Assembly (NCBI RefSeq): GCF_019100565.1
Contig: NZ_JAHRID010000009.1
Coordinates: 1-64,000 of the forward strand
DNA length: 64,000 bases
Reading direction: 5' to 3'
Source of the DNA: Arsukibacterium indicum
GTDB taxonomy: Bacteria > Pseudomonadota > Gammaproteobacteria > Enterobacterales > Alteromonadaceae
Shown: positions 17,873-27,159 of the stretch, piece after piece
Layout: each line of letters starts with the position of its first letter
Position numbering within the stretch: the first letter of the stretch is position 1
The notes under the pieces: generated by a model
Databases searched by the model: none
Told to the model about the DNA's origin: nothing
What the model saw: only the letters and a program-made list of their open reading frames with translations
Program-made: the position numbers and the translations under genes

Positions 17873-18475
17873 TTACTGCTCGTTGTCTTGCTCAGTTTTA
17901 ACTTGTTCCTGCTCTGTCACCCGAACCTGCTGCCGGTGGGCCTGTAACAACGCCTGCAACCTGCGTTGCTGTTCCTGCATTGCCTGTTGCTCCTGTTCAG
18001 CAAAGCGGCTGTCTACGGTGCTGGAGCTTAAACTGACCGGCGTAGCAAAGCCACCTACCGGGTTAGTCTGCAGCACCGGGCTTGGCAGCATTAAATCCTG
18101 GCCGTTTGGCTGTTGATATTGTTGCACACCTAACACTGCAAACAGCGCCACCCCGGCTGCTACCGCACCCTGGGCAGCCGGCTTAAGCCAGCTGCCATTA
18201 GCTGCGTAGCGGATACCTGCACCAACCTTCTGCAGCAGATTACGGCTTTGAGTTAACTGGTAGGTGGGCTCGTCGTGCAGTAATGCCGCAATGTCTGCAC
18301 CGAAATCAGCAGGTAACGATACCGTCTTTTCCTGGCGGAAAACAGCAGCAGCTAACTGATACCGTTCGAGTTTTTGCTGCAACTCAGGTTGCTGCAACAA
18401 TAGATCAAGCTCAGAATCACTGATTTGCCTGTTGTCACTGGCCGCTGACAGCCACTCCTGTTTTTCTGACGACAT
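17873..18475 (-). CDS. rseA: anti-sigma-E factor RseA
   Basis: RseA is the single-pass anti-sigma factor that holds RpoE at the membrane. This 200-residue form has the N-terminal sigma-binding domain (EWLSAASDNRQISDSELDLL), a membrane segment at about 92-115 (AAQGAVAAGVALFAVLGVQQ), and a Gln/Glu-rich periplasmic coiled region. ATG 18475 is preferred because AGGA lies nine bases upstream. A TTG at 18514, overlapping the rpoE stop, and an ATG at 18502 are alternatives. Confidence 0.9.
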   Translation of the reverse strand: MSSEKQEWLSAASDNRQISDSELDLLLQQPELQQKLERYQLAAAVFRQEKTVSLPADFGADIAALLHDEPTYQLTQSRNLLQKVGAGIRYAANGSWLKPAAQGAVAAGVALFAVLGVQQYQQPNGQDLMLPSPVLQTNPVGGFATPVSLSSSTVDSRFAEQEQQAMQEQQRRLQALLQAHRQQVRVTEQEQVKTEQDNEQ

Positions 18476-18510
18476 AATTTTTCCTGTCTGCTTGCTGTTC
18501 ATTATCCGAT

Positions 18511-19086
18511 TCAACCTATCAGGGGTTTAAGCTGACTGTCTATCGCCTCACGAGCCCGGAAAATCCGGCTTCGTACAGTACCGATAGGACACATCATCAC
18601 TTCTGCAATTTCTTCATAACTTAACCCTTCCAACTCTCTGAGCGTTATTGCGGTACGAAGTTCATCCGGTAATTTTTCTATAGTATTAAATACTACCGCA
18701 CGAATTTCTTCTGACAACAATAATCGCTCTGGTGAATCCTGCTCTTTTAAGGCATCACTGCCTTCAAAATACTCGGCATCCTCGGCATCTACATCGGTAG
18801 CAGGAGGCTTACGGCCATTCGCTACCAGATAATTTTTTGCACTGTTAACGGCAATCCGGTACAGCCAGGTGTAAAACGCACTTTCACCCCTGAAACCAGG
18901 CATCGCCCGATAGGCTTTAATAAAAGCTTCCTGAGCAACATCCGCCACATCTCCGTGGTTAGAGACATAACGGGAAATTAAGTTCGCGATCCTGTGCTGA
19001 TATTTTTTAACCAACAGATTAAAGGCAGCTTTATCACCTTGCTGGACCCGCTGGACAATTTGCCAATCTAATTCTTGCTCGCTCAT
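18511..19086 (-). CDS. rpoE: RNA polymerase sigma factor RpoE (sigma-E)
   Basis: This ECF sigma factor directs the envelope stress regulon. The 191-residue protein has region 2 (NLISRYVSNHGDVADVAQEA, then FIKAYRAMPGFRGESAFYTW) and region 4 (ELEGLSYEEIAEVMMCPIGT, then VRSRIFRAREAI). It heads rpoE-rseA-rseB-rseC, and a matching sigma-E promoter lies upstream, so it likely activates its own transcription. Confidence 0.98.
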   Translation of the reverse strand: MSEQELDWQIVQRVQQGDKAAFNLLVKKYQHRIANLISRYVSNHGDVADVAQEAFIKAYRAMPGFRGESAFYTWLYRIAVNSAKNYLVANGRKPPATDVDAEDAEYFEGSDALKEQDSPERLLLSEEIRAVVFNTIEKLPDELRTAITLRELEGLSYEEIAEVMMCPIGTVRSRIFRAREAIDSQLKPLIG

Positions 19087-19156
19087 TCTGTGAGCCTGTC
19101 CCCTGTAATACTGATTAGGTTGTCGAGTTTAAATGGCCCATGTCTGGCGTTGCTGC

Positions 19157-19183
19157 TCTGACCATGGCCACAATAAATAGTTC
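19157..19183 (-). promoter_or_regulatory. sigma-E-type promoter of rpoE
   Basis: On the minus strand GAACTA (19183-19178) is followed after 16 bp by TCAGA (19161-19157), close to the sigma-E consensus GAACTT-N16-TCTGA. Transcription would start about 60-70 bp before the rpoE ATG. This is the position expected for autoregulation. Confidence 0.7.
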
Positions 19184-19300
19184 TGTTTATTATGACAAAA
19201 CCGCTACAATAAGTTGATCCAACAGCCAGGCTGTCGGGTATTGGCAGCGGTAACCCCAAGGTTACCCTAACATTAAGGCACAACGGGGTAAGTGTATCGC

Positions 19301-20905
19301 ATGACACGACAAAATGAATATCATTGTGACGTATTAATTATTGGCAGTGGTGCTGCCGGTTTATCTCTGGCGTTACAGTTAGCTGATCATGCGAAAGTGT
19401 TAGTGTTAAGTAAAGGGCCACTGCGCGAGGGGTCAACCCTGTACGCTCAGGGAGGCATCGCCGCCGTCTTTGATGAAAATGATAGTATTGCATCCCATGT
19501 TAACGATACCTTAATTGCCGGAGCCGGCCTGTGTGATGAGGCAGCAGTGCAATATACGGCTGAGCATGCCAAAGAGGCCATGCAATGGCTGATTGCGCAA
19601 GGCGTACCATTTGACCAGTACCACGATACTGACGGCAGTCTTAAATACCACCTCACCCGGGAAGGTGGTCACAGCCATCGGCGGATCCTGCATGCGGCTG
19701 ATGCTACCGGCCAGGCAGTGCAGATAACCCTGGTGGATAAAGTCAAACAACACCCGAATATTCAGTTGCTGGAAAATTACAACGCCATCGACTTAATAAA
19801 CGGCAGCAAACTTGGACTAGACAGCAAACGCTGTTATGGCGCTTATGTACTGAATAAAACCCGCGGCAAAGTTGAAACAATTAAAGCGCATTTTGTCGCA
19901 CTTGCCACTGGCGGCGCCAGCAAAGTGTATTTGTATACCAGCAACCCGGATGTGGCCAGTGGCGATGGCATTGCTATGGCCTGGCGTGCCGGCTGCCGGG
20001 TAGCCAATATGGAATTTAATCAGTTTCATCCAACCAGCCTGTATCACCCTGATGCCCCGAATTTTCTGATTTCTGAAGCTATGCGTGGCGAAGGGGCCTA
20101 TTTATGCCGCCCGGATGGCAGCCGCTTTATGCCGGAATTTGATGAGCGTGCCGAACTGGCTCCGCGCGATATCGTCGCCCGGGCCATTGACTATGAAATG
20201 AAGCGTTTAGGTGCCAACTGCCTGTATCTGGATATCAGCCATCAGCCCAAAGACTTTATAATTGAGCATTTTCCGACAATTTACGCCAAGTGCTTGAGTG
20301 TCGGCATTGATATCAGCCGTCAGCCTATTCCGGTGGTACCCGCAGCACATTACACCTGCGGCGGCGTTCTGACCAATCTGAATGGCCAGACTGACCTGCA
20401 TAATCTGTATGCCATTGGCGAAGTGGCGTATACCGGCTTACACGGCGCCAACCGGATGGCCAGCAATTCGTTGCTGGAATGCGTGGTGTTTGCGCAGGCC
20501 GCGGCAAAACATATCCTCAGTCAGTTTTCCGCTAACGCCGGTTACCCGGACATTGCCGCATGGGATGAAAGCAGAGTCAGTGACTCTGATGAAGAAATTG
20601 TTATCACCCACAACTGGCACGAGTTACGTCTGTTTATGTGGGATTATGTCGGCATTGTCCGCACCAATAAGCGGCTGGAACGGGCGCTGCACCGGGTTGA
20701 GTTGCTGCAGTCAGAAATTCATGATTATTACAGCCACTTCCGGCTAAGCCACAATTTACTGGAACTTCGCAATCTGGCCCAGGTAGCTGAACTGATTATC
20801 CGCTGTGCCATGGCCCGAAAAGAAAGCCGCGGTTTACATTATAACCTGGACTACCCCGAGCTTTTAAGCAGTAGCGAGCCCACTATACTGACCCCGCCAG
20901 GCTAG
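19301..20905 (+). CDS. nadB: L-aspartate oxidase NadB
   Basis: NadB oxidises L-aspartate to iminoaspartate, the first step of de novo NAD synthesis. The 534-residue flavoprotein has the FAD motif [35 protein letters not shown], the substrate-site region HHxxR-like [15 protein letters not shown], and [20 protein letters not shown] near the C-terminal half. ATG 19301 is chosen over an in-frame GTG nine bases upstream. It diverges from rpoE, as in E. coli. Confidence 0.96.
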   Translation: MTRQNEYHCDVLIIGSGAAGLSLALQLADHAKVLVLSKGPLREGSTLYAQGGIAAVFDENDSIASHVNDTLIAGAGLCDEAAVQYTAEHAKEAMQWLIAQGVPFDQYHDTDGSLKYHLTREGGHSHRRILHAADATGQAVQITLVDKVKQHPNIQLLENYNAIDLINGSKLGLDSKRCYGAYVLNKTRGKVETIKAHFVALATGGASKVYLYTSNPDVASGDGIAMAWRAGCRVANMEFNQFHPTSLYHPDAPNFLISEAMRGEGAYLCRPDGSRFMPEFDERAELAPRDIVARAIDYEMKRLGANCLYLDISHQPKDFIIEHFPTIYAKCLSVGIDISRQPIPVVPAAHYTCGGVLTNLNGQTDLHNLYAIGEVAYTGLHGANRMASNSLLECVVFAQAAAKHILSQFSANAGYPDIAAWDESRVSDSDEEIVITHNWHELRLFMWDYVGIVRTNKRLERALHRVELLQSEIHDYYSHFRLSHNLLELRNLAQVAELIIRCAMARKESRGLHYNLDYPELLSSSEPTILTPPG

Positions 20906-20931
20906 CCAGCTGTATGGTAATTTACGTTGAG

Positions 20932-21372
20932 TCAGCTATCCGGCTTCGCAGAACTACATTGCCAGTTAAACTGATTAAGCTGACGGGCCAGTGCCCGGTA
21001 ATCGGCAGCTGACAGCTGATCAGCGACCAGCCACTGCGAATGCTGCTTGTTACCGGCGCATTGCCAGCGCAGCAGCAGCGCAAACTCACTAACCAGACAG
21101 CCGGCGATAAGCTGCCCTGAGGGGTGTTTGCTCTGCCACCAGTTTAACTGGCCACTAGCGTGCAAATTTAAGCCACTGGCTACCGGGCTTTGCCGGTAAA
21201 GCGTCAGGCCATACCAGTAAAGTGCCCAAACAAAAGGTGCAGCCAGCCAAAGTGCTAGTTGTGTCAGGGGTTGGCTTACCACCAGGGCGAACAACATTAC
21301 CGCCAGCACCAGCAGGCCATAACGGCGCCAGACTGACGGATTAATGGCAATATTACACCCGGACACGATCAA
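20932..21372 (-). CDS. ygfX: YgfX-family inner-membrane protein
   Basis: This 146-residue protein has two closely spaced membrane segments (about 16-48, LLVLAVMLFALVVSQPLTQL and ALWLAAPFVWALYWYGL) and a C-terminal soluble domain. In E. coli YgfX (CptA) was reported as a toxin-like partner of YgfY acting on cytoskeletal proteins. It overlaps sdhE by 20 bp, the conserved sdhE-ygfX pairing. Sequence conservation is low, so the call leans on context. Confidence 0.8.
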   Translation of the reverse strand: MIVSGCNIAINPSVWRRYGLLVLAVMLFALVVSQPLTQLALWLAAPFVWALYWYGLTLYRQSPVASGLNLHASGQLNWWQSKHPSGQLIAGCLVSEFALLLRWQCAGNKQHSQWLVADQLSAADYRALARQLNQFNWQCSSAKPDS

Positions 21373-21604
21373 GAATTAACCGGACCAACGCCTGTAGCGC
21401 CGGGTCTGATGATTTGGCATGGCCCATAAACCAGGCAAATAAATCCGGATCATCACATGCCAGCAAACGCTCAAAATCCTGCTTTTGCTGCAGCGATAGC
21501 GCGTCGTAGCCCTCTTCCACAAACGGGGCCAGCAATACATCCAGCTCAAGCATGCCTCGGCGGCATGCCCAGCGCAGGCGCGGTTTAATCATTAACTCGG
21601 TCAT
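21353..21604 (-). CDS. sdhE: succinate dehydrogenase flavinylation factor SdhE
   Basis: SdhE helps attach FAD covalently to SdhA and FrdA. The 83-residue protein has the characteristic RGMLELD motif (residues 16-22) and the helical domain with ACDDPDLFAWFMGH. It is encoded upstream of ygfX and overlaps it. It diverges from ygfZ across 137 bp. Confidence 0.95.
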   Translation of the reverse strand: MTELMIKPRLRWACRRGMLELDVLLAPFVEEGYDALSLQQKQDFERLLACDDPDLFAWFMGHAKSSDPALQALVRLILDRVRV

Positions 21605-21741
21605 TCAAATTCCTTACAGGCAGCGACACTAATAAAGATAACGGCATTTTAACTATTCTGCCGCTTTGGGGTTGAGCTTTTTACTACAGCCCCAATGTTA
21701 CAACTATCCACGCTTTGGTGATACTTCTGGTGATATAAACA

Positions 21742-22713
21742 ATGCATACATCCTGGTTAACAGCTAACAGTTACGGCAAATTATCCAATCAGGTTCAGGG
21801 CGCTTTTATTGCACCCCTGCCTGCGTTTGACATTATCAGTGTCAGCGGTCCTGATAGCCGCAAGTATTTACAGAGCCAGACCACTTGCGACATTGATAAG
21901 CTGACAGATGATACTTTTTTACGCGGCGCCCATTGTGACGCCAAAGGCAAAACCTGGTCGGTGTTTCATCTGCTGCAACAGCACGATGAGTTGTTGATTG
22001 TCGCCTTTCGGGATGAGCTGAATGCCTCGGTCGCCCAGTGGCGAAAATTTGGTGTGTTTTCAAAAGTCAGCTTCAATGCTGCTGATAATAATTTTGCTAC
22101 CCTTGGTATCGGCGGTAGTGGCGCGGCTGAACTGGTGGGCCGGCTTGGCTTTAATTTGCCTGGCGGCAATGGTAGGCTTAGCCGCCATAACGACGGAGCC
22201 ATACTACAACTGGCCGATGAGCACTTTATGCTAATCCTGCCAAAGTCTGATGCTATAGCCCTCTTGGACAGCGACTACCCGCTGGCTGCCCCCACGTTGT
22301 GGTTAAAGCAGCATATCCTGCAGGGGCTTTGTTATCTGGAGCAACCGCTGATTGGCGAATTTGTGCCGCAAATGCTTAACTTACAAGCAGTGGATGCCAT
22401 TAGCTTTACCAAAGGGTGTTACCTCGGTCAGGAGACCGTTGCCCGGATGAAATACCTGGGCCGGAACAAGCGTGCGTCCTGGATTTTGCAAGCAGAAACA
22501 GACGAAGCGCCTGCCGCAGGATGCGACATAGAACAGCAGTTTAACGACAACTGGCGCCGGGTGGGCCAGGTTATTAACGCAGTGAATATCAATAACCAAC
22601 TTTGGTTAATTGCGGTGCTGCCTAATGATATAACACCGGTAGACTCGTTACGGTTAAAGTCCGACAGTGCACCGGCACTGCAGTTACTGCCGTTACCTTA
22701 TCATTTAAGTTAA
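21742..22713 (+). CDS. ygfZ: folate-binding Fe-S cluster assembly protein YgfZ
   Basis: YgfZ is a tetrahydrofolate-binding protein related to GcvT that supports a subset of Fe-S enzymes such as MiaB. The 323-residue protein carries the diagnostic C-terminal motif FTKGCYLGQETVARMKYLG with its conserved cysteine. The N-terminal part has VSGPDSRKYLQSQTTCDI. The divergent sdhE-ygfX neighbour matches E. coli order. Confidence 0.95.
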   Translation: MHTSWLTANSYGKLSNQVQGAFIAPLPAFDIISVSGPDSRKYLQSQTTCDIDKLTDDTFLRGAHCDAKGKTWSVFHLLQQHDELLIVAFRDELNASVAQWRKFGVFSKVSFNAADNNFATLGIGGSGAAELVGRLGFNLPGGNGRLSRHNDGAILQLADEHFMLILPKSDAIALLDSDYPLAAPTLWLKQHILQGLCYLEQPLIGEFVPQMLNLQAVDAISFTKGCYLGQETVARMKYLGRNKRASWILQAETDEAPAAGCDIEQQFNDNWRRVGQVINAVNINNQLWLIAVLPNDITPVDSLRLKSDSAPALQLLPLPYHLS

Positions 22714-22723
22714 AGAGGTTTTC

Positions 22724-23209
22724 ATGACCATTTCACAAGACAAAGTCGTCGCCATGCATTACACCGTTACCGATCCGCAAGGTAATAAACTGGATTCATC
22801 TGTTGATGGCGAGCCTTTGGTATTTTTGTATGGCCATGGCGCATTAATTCCCGGCCTGGAACAGGCTTTAGCCGGTAAAACAAGTGGTGACACCTTTACC
22901 GCTACCATAGCGCCAGCAGACGCCTACGGCGAACGCCATGATCAGTTAGTACAATCTGTACCTAAATCCATGTTTGACGGAATGGATGTTGCGCCAGGCA
23001 TGCGTTTTCGCGCAGCCGGACCAGATGGTCGCGAGCAGTCAGTCATTATTCTGGAAGTTTCTGAAGAGGAAGTTGTCGTCGACGGTAACCATCCATTGTC
23101 AGGTATCGAACTGAGTTTCGACGTCGAAGTACTGAAAGTACGTGATGCAACTGAGGAAGAATTAGCCCACGGCCACGTGCATGGAATTGACGGCAACGAA
23201 AGCCATTAA
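22724..23209 (+). CDS. slyD: SlyD-type FKBP peptidyl-prolyl isomerase
   Basis: The 161-residue protein has the split FKBP domain (LDSSVDGEPLVFLYGHGALI, PGLEQALAGKTSGD) with an inserted flap chaperone domain (YGERHDQLVQSVPKSMFDGM). The C-terminal tail is short but contains histidines (HGHVHGIDGNESH), a reduced version of the nickel-binding tail of E. coli SlyD. AGAGG precedes the ATG. A hairpin terminator follows. FkpB is the alternative, but length and tail favour SlyD. Confidence 0.88.
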   Translation: MTISQDKVVAMHYTVTDPQGNKLDSSVDGEPLVFLYGHGALIPGLEQALAGKTSGDTFTATIAPADAYGERHDQLVQSVPKSMFDGMDVAPGMRFRAAGPDGREQSVIILEVSEEEVVVDGNHPLSGIELSFDVEVLKVRDATEEELAHGHVHGIDGNESH

Positions 23210-23236
23210 TGTATTGACATTAATACATTAACTTTT

Positions 23237-23263
23237 AAAACCGCAGCTTTACGTTGCGGTTTT
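23237..23263 (+). terminator. rho-independent-like terminator after slyD
   Basis: AAAACCGCA and TGCGGTTTT form a 9-bp stem with a 9-base loop, 28 bp after the slyD stop; the U-tract is partly in the stem. Confidence 0.75.
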
Positions 23264-23362
23264 GTCATTTATGGCTGCGACGAAAACCTTGACAGCAGCG
23301 ACAAAGAGCCCTATTTTGACCGCTTGTCTTGTTTTTAACCATTGTAAAAGCTGTTATATCAG

Positions 23363-24313
23363 ATGAAAGATAGAATTATTATCTCGGTATCGAGCATCAA
23401 TGGTACCCGCCACTTTAGTGTCAGCAAATTGTTTAAACGCAATGCCGTAATCAGCTTATGGCTGATCCTGTTTACTGTCATTATTACCGCAGCTGTCATC
23501 GATTACTTGCTGAAAACCGTTGACCACACTAAAAACCAGCAACAGATGCTGGCAGCACAAGCTGAACAACTGGTTTCAGAAATTAATGAGCTCAGCCAGA
23601 CCCGCGAGCAGTTACAACAGGAGCTGGCCATTAAGCAGGATGAAATGCTGCAGGTCAGCAACCGGCTGGGCGAGATTGAACTCACCCTGGGTCTGGAACA
23701 ACAATTTCCACAGGATTTAGAAGCCAGACTGGATACCGCCACCGTTAATTCCAGCGCAAAAATGGCTATGCTGCAGCTGGTACCTAATGGCTCACCACTG
23801 GAATTCCGGCGCCGTTCATCACGTTTTGGTGTGCGAACACATCCTATAATGGGCAAACAACAACACCATAATGGTATCGATTTGTCGGCAAACCGCGGTA
23901 CGCCTATTTATGCGCCGGCAGATGGGGTAGTTGAGGTTGTTCGCCCAAGCAAAAATGGTTACGGCAATTTACTTAAAATTCGTCATGCTTTCGGTTTTTC
24001 AACCCTGTACGCTCACCTCGATGAGTTCAAAGTTGGCAACGGCCTGTTTGTTCATAAGGGGCAGCTCATTGCCACTTCGGGTAACACCGGGAATTCAACG
24101 GCACCGCATTTGCATTATGAAATACACTTCTTAGACCGGTCACTCAATCCGCAGAATTTTATGGATTGGGATGCAAACAATTTTGACCTGGTATTTGAGA
24201 AAGAACGGAGTATTAAATGGGATTCTTTAGTAACGATGCTGCAAACCAAAGCAAGCACACAACTACAACTGTCATCGCTGCGGGATGCTCAATTATCGGA
24301 AGTCTCCGACTAA
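23363..24313 (+). CDS. M23 family metallopeptidase, membrane-anchored
   Basis: The 316-residue protein has a short cytoplasmic end, a membrane segment at about 29-50 (VISLWLILFTVIITAAVIDY), a coiled coil (about 55-110) and an M23/LytM endopeptidase domain. Zinc ligands are visible: His169 and Asp173 in HHNGIDLSANRGTP, and His251 in APHLHYEIHF, with His218 in TLYAHLDEF. It probably cuts peptidoglycan cross-links in the periplasm. Its end overlaps the next gene by 97 bp, and pairing with a bactofilin recalls the cell-shape modules of Helicobacter (Csd1/CcmA). Confidence 0.9.
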   Translation: MKDRIIISVSSINGTRHFSVSKLFKRNAVISLWLILFTVIITAAVIDYLLKTVDHTKNQQQMLAAQAEQLVSEINELSQTREQLQQELAIKQDEMLQVSNRLGEIELTLGLEQQFPQDLEARLDTATVNSSAKMAMLQLVPNGSPLEFRRRSSRFGVRTHPIMGKQQHHNGIDLSANRGTPIYAPADGVVEVVRPSKNGYGNLLKIRHAFGFSTLYAHLDEFKVGNGLFVHKGQLIATSGNTGNSTAPHLHYEIHFLDRSLNPQNFMDWDANNFDLVFEKERSIKWDSLVTMLQTKASTQLQLSSLRDAQLSEVSD

Positions 24314-24645
24314 GCTGCGATATGCAGGTAGATGGTTATGTTGAAGGGGTTATTACCAGTGAAAAAACCCTGATCATCAGTGCTGCAGGCCGGGTTAAAG
24401 CTCAGGTCACCGCAGATAAAGTGATCATTAACGGCTTATTTGATGGTGAATTATTTGCTAATACTGTAGAAATATTACCTCAGGGTAAGGCAATGGGTAT
24501 TATTCACAGTGACGACTTATGCATCGAGCGTGGTGGCAGTTTTATTGGTGAAACTCAACGCACCTCTCAGGATCAGGTAGTAAGTCTGGCCAAACCTGAG
24601 CACGAAGATGCCGCTGCTGATAACCGGATTGAGAACAAAGCCTGA
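24217..24645 (+). CDS. bactofilin
   Basis: Bactofilins are polymer-forming beta-helical scaffolds that position cell-wall enzymes. The 142-residue protein has the central bactofilin domain (about 18-112), including GCSIIGSLRLSCDMQVDGYV, the alternating hydrophobic beta-helix pattern, and flexible ends. GGAG eight bases before ATG 24217 supports the start inside the M23 gene. The two proteins probably work together at the wall. Confidence 0.92.
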   Translation: MGFFSNDAANQSKHTTTTVIAAGCSIIGSLRLSCDMQVDGYVEGVITSEKTLIISAAGRVKAQVTADKVIINGLFDGELFANTVEILPQGKAMGIIHSDDLCIERGGSFIGETQRTSQDQVVSLAKPEHEDAAADNRIENKA

Positions 24646-24674
24646 ACAAAAAAACGACAACACCTTAAGTTAAC

Positions 24675-24686
24675 TTCTGCTATAAT
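24675..24686 (+). promoter_or_regulatory. probable extended -10 promoter of dbpA
   Basis: TTCTGCTATAATG contains a consensus -10 (TATAAT, 24681-24686) preceded by TGC, an extended -10. No clear -35 is seen. The dbpA start lies 49 bp downstream. Confidence 0.55.
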
Positions 24687-24734
24687 GCCGCCCCTTTGCA
24701 GGCGGCGTCCTGTTTTTAGTTACAGGATTTTATT

Positions 24735-26114
24735 GTGTCTGACCACTCTTTTAACCAATTGGCACTGCCAGCGTCATTGCTGGACTGTTTAAGCAGCCTT
24801 GAATATTATCAGATGACAGCCGTGCAGGCCCAAAGTCTGCCTGCCATTTTGGACGGCAAAGATGTTATTGCTCAGGCAAAAACCGGCTCGGGCAAAACGG
24901 CAGCTTTTGCGCTGGGCCTGCTGGCAAAGCTGGATGTTAAACGTTACCGGATCCAAAGCCTGGTATTGTGCCCTACCCGCGAACTGGCAGAGCAAGTTGC
25001 CGCAGAAATTCGCAAACTGGCCCGTAACATTCATAATATCAAAGTACTGACCTTGTGTGGTGGTGTGCCGACCCGCAGTCAGATCGTCTCGCTGGAGCAT
25101 GGCGCGCATATTATTGTTGGCACGCCTGGCCGGGTCCTTGATCACTTGCAGCAGCAACGATTAGATCTAACCAATTTAACCACCCTGGTTCTGGATGAAG
25201 CAGACCGAATGCTGGAAATGGGTTTTGCAGATGCCCTGAACGCCATTTTGACAGAAGTGCCACCGTCCCGGCAAACGCTGCTGTTCAGTGCCACTTTCGA
25301 TAAGACAGTGCGCCAGATTGCCGACAGTATAATGCAGACGCCTGAAACCGTTACTGTTGCCAGCGCTCATAGTCAAACCAGTATAGAGCAGTATTTTTAT
25401 CAATTAGACGGCACAGACAGAGTTGACGCGGTAAGACTGCTGCTGCATCAGTTTCAGCCAGTCAGCACCGTGGTATTCTGCAATACTAAACGGGAAACCC
25501 AACAGCTTGCCGATACGCTGGCGCAATCCGGTATCAGTGTTATTGCCCTGCATGGCGATCTGGAGCAGCGCGAGCGCGAGCATGCACTGCTTAAATTCAG
25601 CAATAACAGTGTCAGCGTATTGGTTGCAACCGACGTGGCGGCCCGCGGTCTGGATATCGACAAGCTGGATTTAGTCGTTAACTATCAGCTGGCGCATGAT
25701 GTTGCTACCCATACCCACCGTATTGGCCGTACCGGCCGTGCGGGTAACAGCGGTCTGGCGTGTTCGCTGTTAAGCCCGGATGACGGTCAGAAACTGACTG
25801 CCCTGGCCACAGAACTGGAGCTGGAGATCACAGCCAGGCCATTACCTGATACGTCACTGCTTGGCCGCAAGTTGCCAGAACCGGCAATGCAAACCCTGCA
25901 AATTGATGGTGGTAAAAAACACAAACTCCGTCCGGGTGATATTGTTGGCGCATTAACCGCCAGTAAACAGATAGCTTTTACTGACATTGGCAAAATTCAG
26001 ATGCTGGACACAGTGGCGTTTGTAGCAGTTAGCCGCAAGGTCGCCAAGCAGGCACTGGCGCTGCTTAATGACGGTAAAATGAAAGGGAAAAAATACCGGG
26101 TATGGCGTCTGTAG
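24735..26114 (+). CDS. dbpA: ATP-dependent RNA helicase DbpA
   Basis: DbpA is a DEAD-box helicase that acts on helix 92 of 23S rRNA in late 50S assembly. The 459-residue protein has motif I AKTGSGKTAAFAL, motif II VLDEADRMLEMG, motif III FSATF, motif VI HRIGRTGRAG, and the DbpA-specific C-terminal RNA-binding domain (LRPGDIVGALTASKQIAFTD). It starts with GTG, with AGGA seven bases upstream. Confidence 0.95.
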   Translation: MSDHSFNQLALPASLLDCLSSLEYYQMTAVQAQSLPAILDGKDVIAQAKTGSGKTAAFALGLLAKLDVKRYRIQSLVLCPTRELAEQVAAEIRKLARNIHNIKVLTLCGGVPTRSQIVSLEHGAHIIVGTPGRVLDHLQQQRLDLTNLTTLVLDEADRMLEMGFADALNAILTEVPPSRQTLLFSATFDKTVRQIADSIMQTPETVTVASAHSQTSIEQYFYQLDGTDRVDAVRLLLHQFQPVSTVVFCNTKRETQQLADTLAQSGISVIALHGDLEQREREHALLKFSNNSVSVLVATDVAARGLDIDKLDLVVNYQLAHDVATHTHRIGRTGRAGNSGLACSLLSPDDGQKLTALATELELEITARPLPDTSLLGRKLPEPAMQTLQIDGGKKHKLRPGDIVGALTASKQIAFTDIGKIQMLDTVAFVAVSRKVAKQALALLNDGKMKGKKYRVWRL

Positions 26115-26138
26115 CAAGCGCCATGTCACCGGCCCTGC

Positions 26139-26171
26139 TGCCAGCACTGAGTGATGACCACAGTGCTGGCA
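26139..26171. terminator. perfect 11-bp hairpin between convergent dbpA and the MBL-fold gene
   Basis: TGCCAGCACTG and CAGTGCTGGCA pair perfectly around an 11-base loop, between two convergent stop codons. There is no U-run on either side, so it may be a processing or transcript-end hairpin and not a classic terminator. Confidence 0.5.
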
Positions 26172-26201
26172 ATAACCAGGTTGGAGAAGCGGCTTATAGT
26201 G

Positions 26202-27065
26202 CTACTTAGTTAGCGGTTCAGCTTGCAACAAGGTATTAATCCAACGCTCTTCAGTAATAAAGTTCCAGTGCCATTGTTGCCACTCTTCTCCAAGGCCAGC
26301 CTCAACAATCTGCTCGTTGCTCATACCTTTCGCCTGCATTAGCTCAACTTGAGCCAGAGTTCTCACCATCATCTGATGAAAGCGCTGCAAACCCGCCTTG
26401 TCAGTTAATTGACCATGCCCCGGGATAACCTTGGTTTGATCATCAATATTGGCAATTACATAAGCCACGTTGGCAATATAGCCACGAACCGATCCGCCAT
26501 TATTTAAATCGATAAAAGGAAAGCGGCCTTCAAACATCATATCACCCATATGCACCACATTTTTATCTTCAAACCAGACAATAATATCGCCGTCGGTATG
26601 GCTTGGCGGCAGATATTCCAGCCGAAGTTTCTGGCCGTTCAGATTTAAACTAAGTTGGCTGGTGAACGTTTCGGTGGGTAAGCCTTTTCGCGGAAAGGCT
26701 TGATCAGCAGTTAAGCGTTTCAGTACGTTTGCGTGAGCGATAATCCGCTTTGGCATTAAGGCACTGTTGCCGTTTACATGATCACCATGCATATGGGTGT
26801 TTATCAGGGTGCCAAGCGCTTTACTTTCACTTAGTTCAGCAAGCTTAGCGTTAATTTTGTCTGCCAGCTCTGCATACTGGGCATCAATTAATATCACTTC
26901 GTTATCAGCAACCAAAGCGGCCATATTGCCGCCGGACCCCGTTAGCATGTATAGGTTGTCAGCCAAAGGTGTGGCGTTAATTTCAACATTTGCAAAACGG
27001 TTGGCCAGAGCAGGCAGACTAATAATCAATAAAAGGAGCAGGGTATAGGGTTGTAACCGTGGCAT
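26202..27065 (-). CDS. exported metallo-beta-lactamase-fold hydrolase
   Basis: The 287-residue protein has a signal peptide (about 1-21, LLLLLIISLPALA) and the MBL zinc motif HMHGDHVNGN with His91, His93, Asp95 and His96, followed by further ligands in VWFEDKNVVHMGDMM and KVIPGHGQL. The substrate cannot be told from sequence; such periplasmic MBL proteins include lactonase-like and quinoprotein-linked hydrolases. Nothing marks it as a true beta-lactamase. No operon partner is evident: 94 bp separate it from nqrM on the same strand. Confidence 0.85.
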   Translation of the reverse strand: MPRLQPYTLLLLLIISLPALANRFANVEINATPLADNLYMLTGSGGNMAALVADNEVILIDAQYAELADKINAKLAELSESKALGTLINTHMHGDHVNGNSALMPKRIIAHANVLKRLTADQAFPRKGLPTETFTSQLSLNLNGQKLRLEYLPPSHTDGDIIVWFEDKNVVHMGDMMFEGRFPFIDLNNGGSVRGYIANVAYVIANIDDQTKVIPGHGQLTDKAGLQRFHQMMVRTLAQVELMQAKGMSNEQIVEAGLGEEWQQWHWNFITEERWINTLLQAEPLTK

Positions 27066-27159
27066 CGTTATTATCCTTATTACAGGTTATATCAACTAAA
27101 TGCAGGCACCTGAGTGCCCGCGCTTTAACTAGCTTAACCTATACGCGGCAATAAACCAT

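Noticed and set aside
19083-19307. Minus-strand ORF of 74 codons upstream of rpoE
   Set aside because: It covers the nadB/rpoE promoter region, overlaps both genes' regulatory DNA, has no ribosome-binding site and no family resemblance.
26202-27065. True beta-lactamase
   Set aside because: The HxHxDH motif is shared by a large hydrolase superfamily; nothing else points to beta-lactam hydrolysis.
27091-27123. Sequence resembling the attI repeat (AACTAAATGCAGGC) upstream of the MBL gene
   Set aside because: Only 14 bases match and the rest is a local GGCAC/GTGCC palindrome; no attC cores or integrase context are present.
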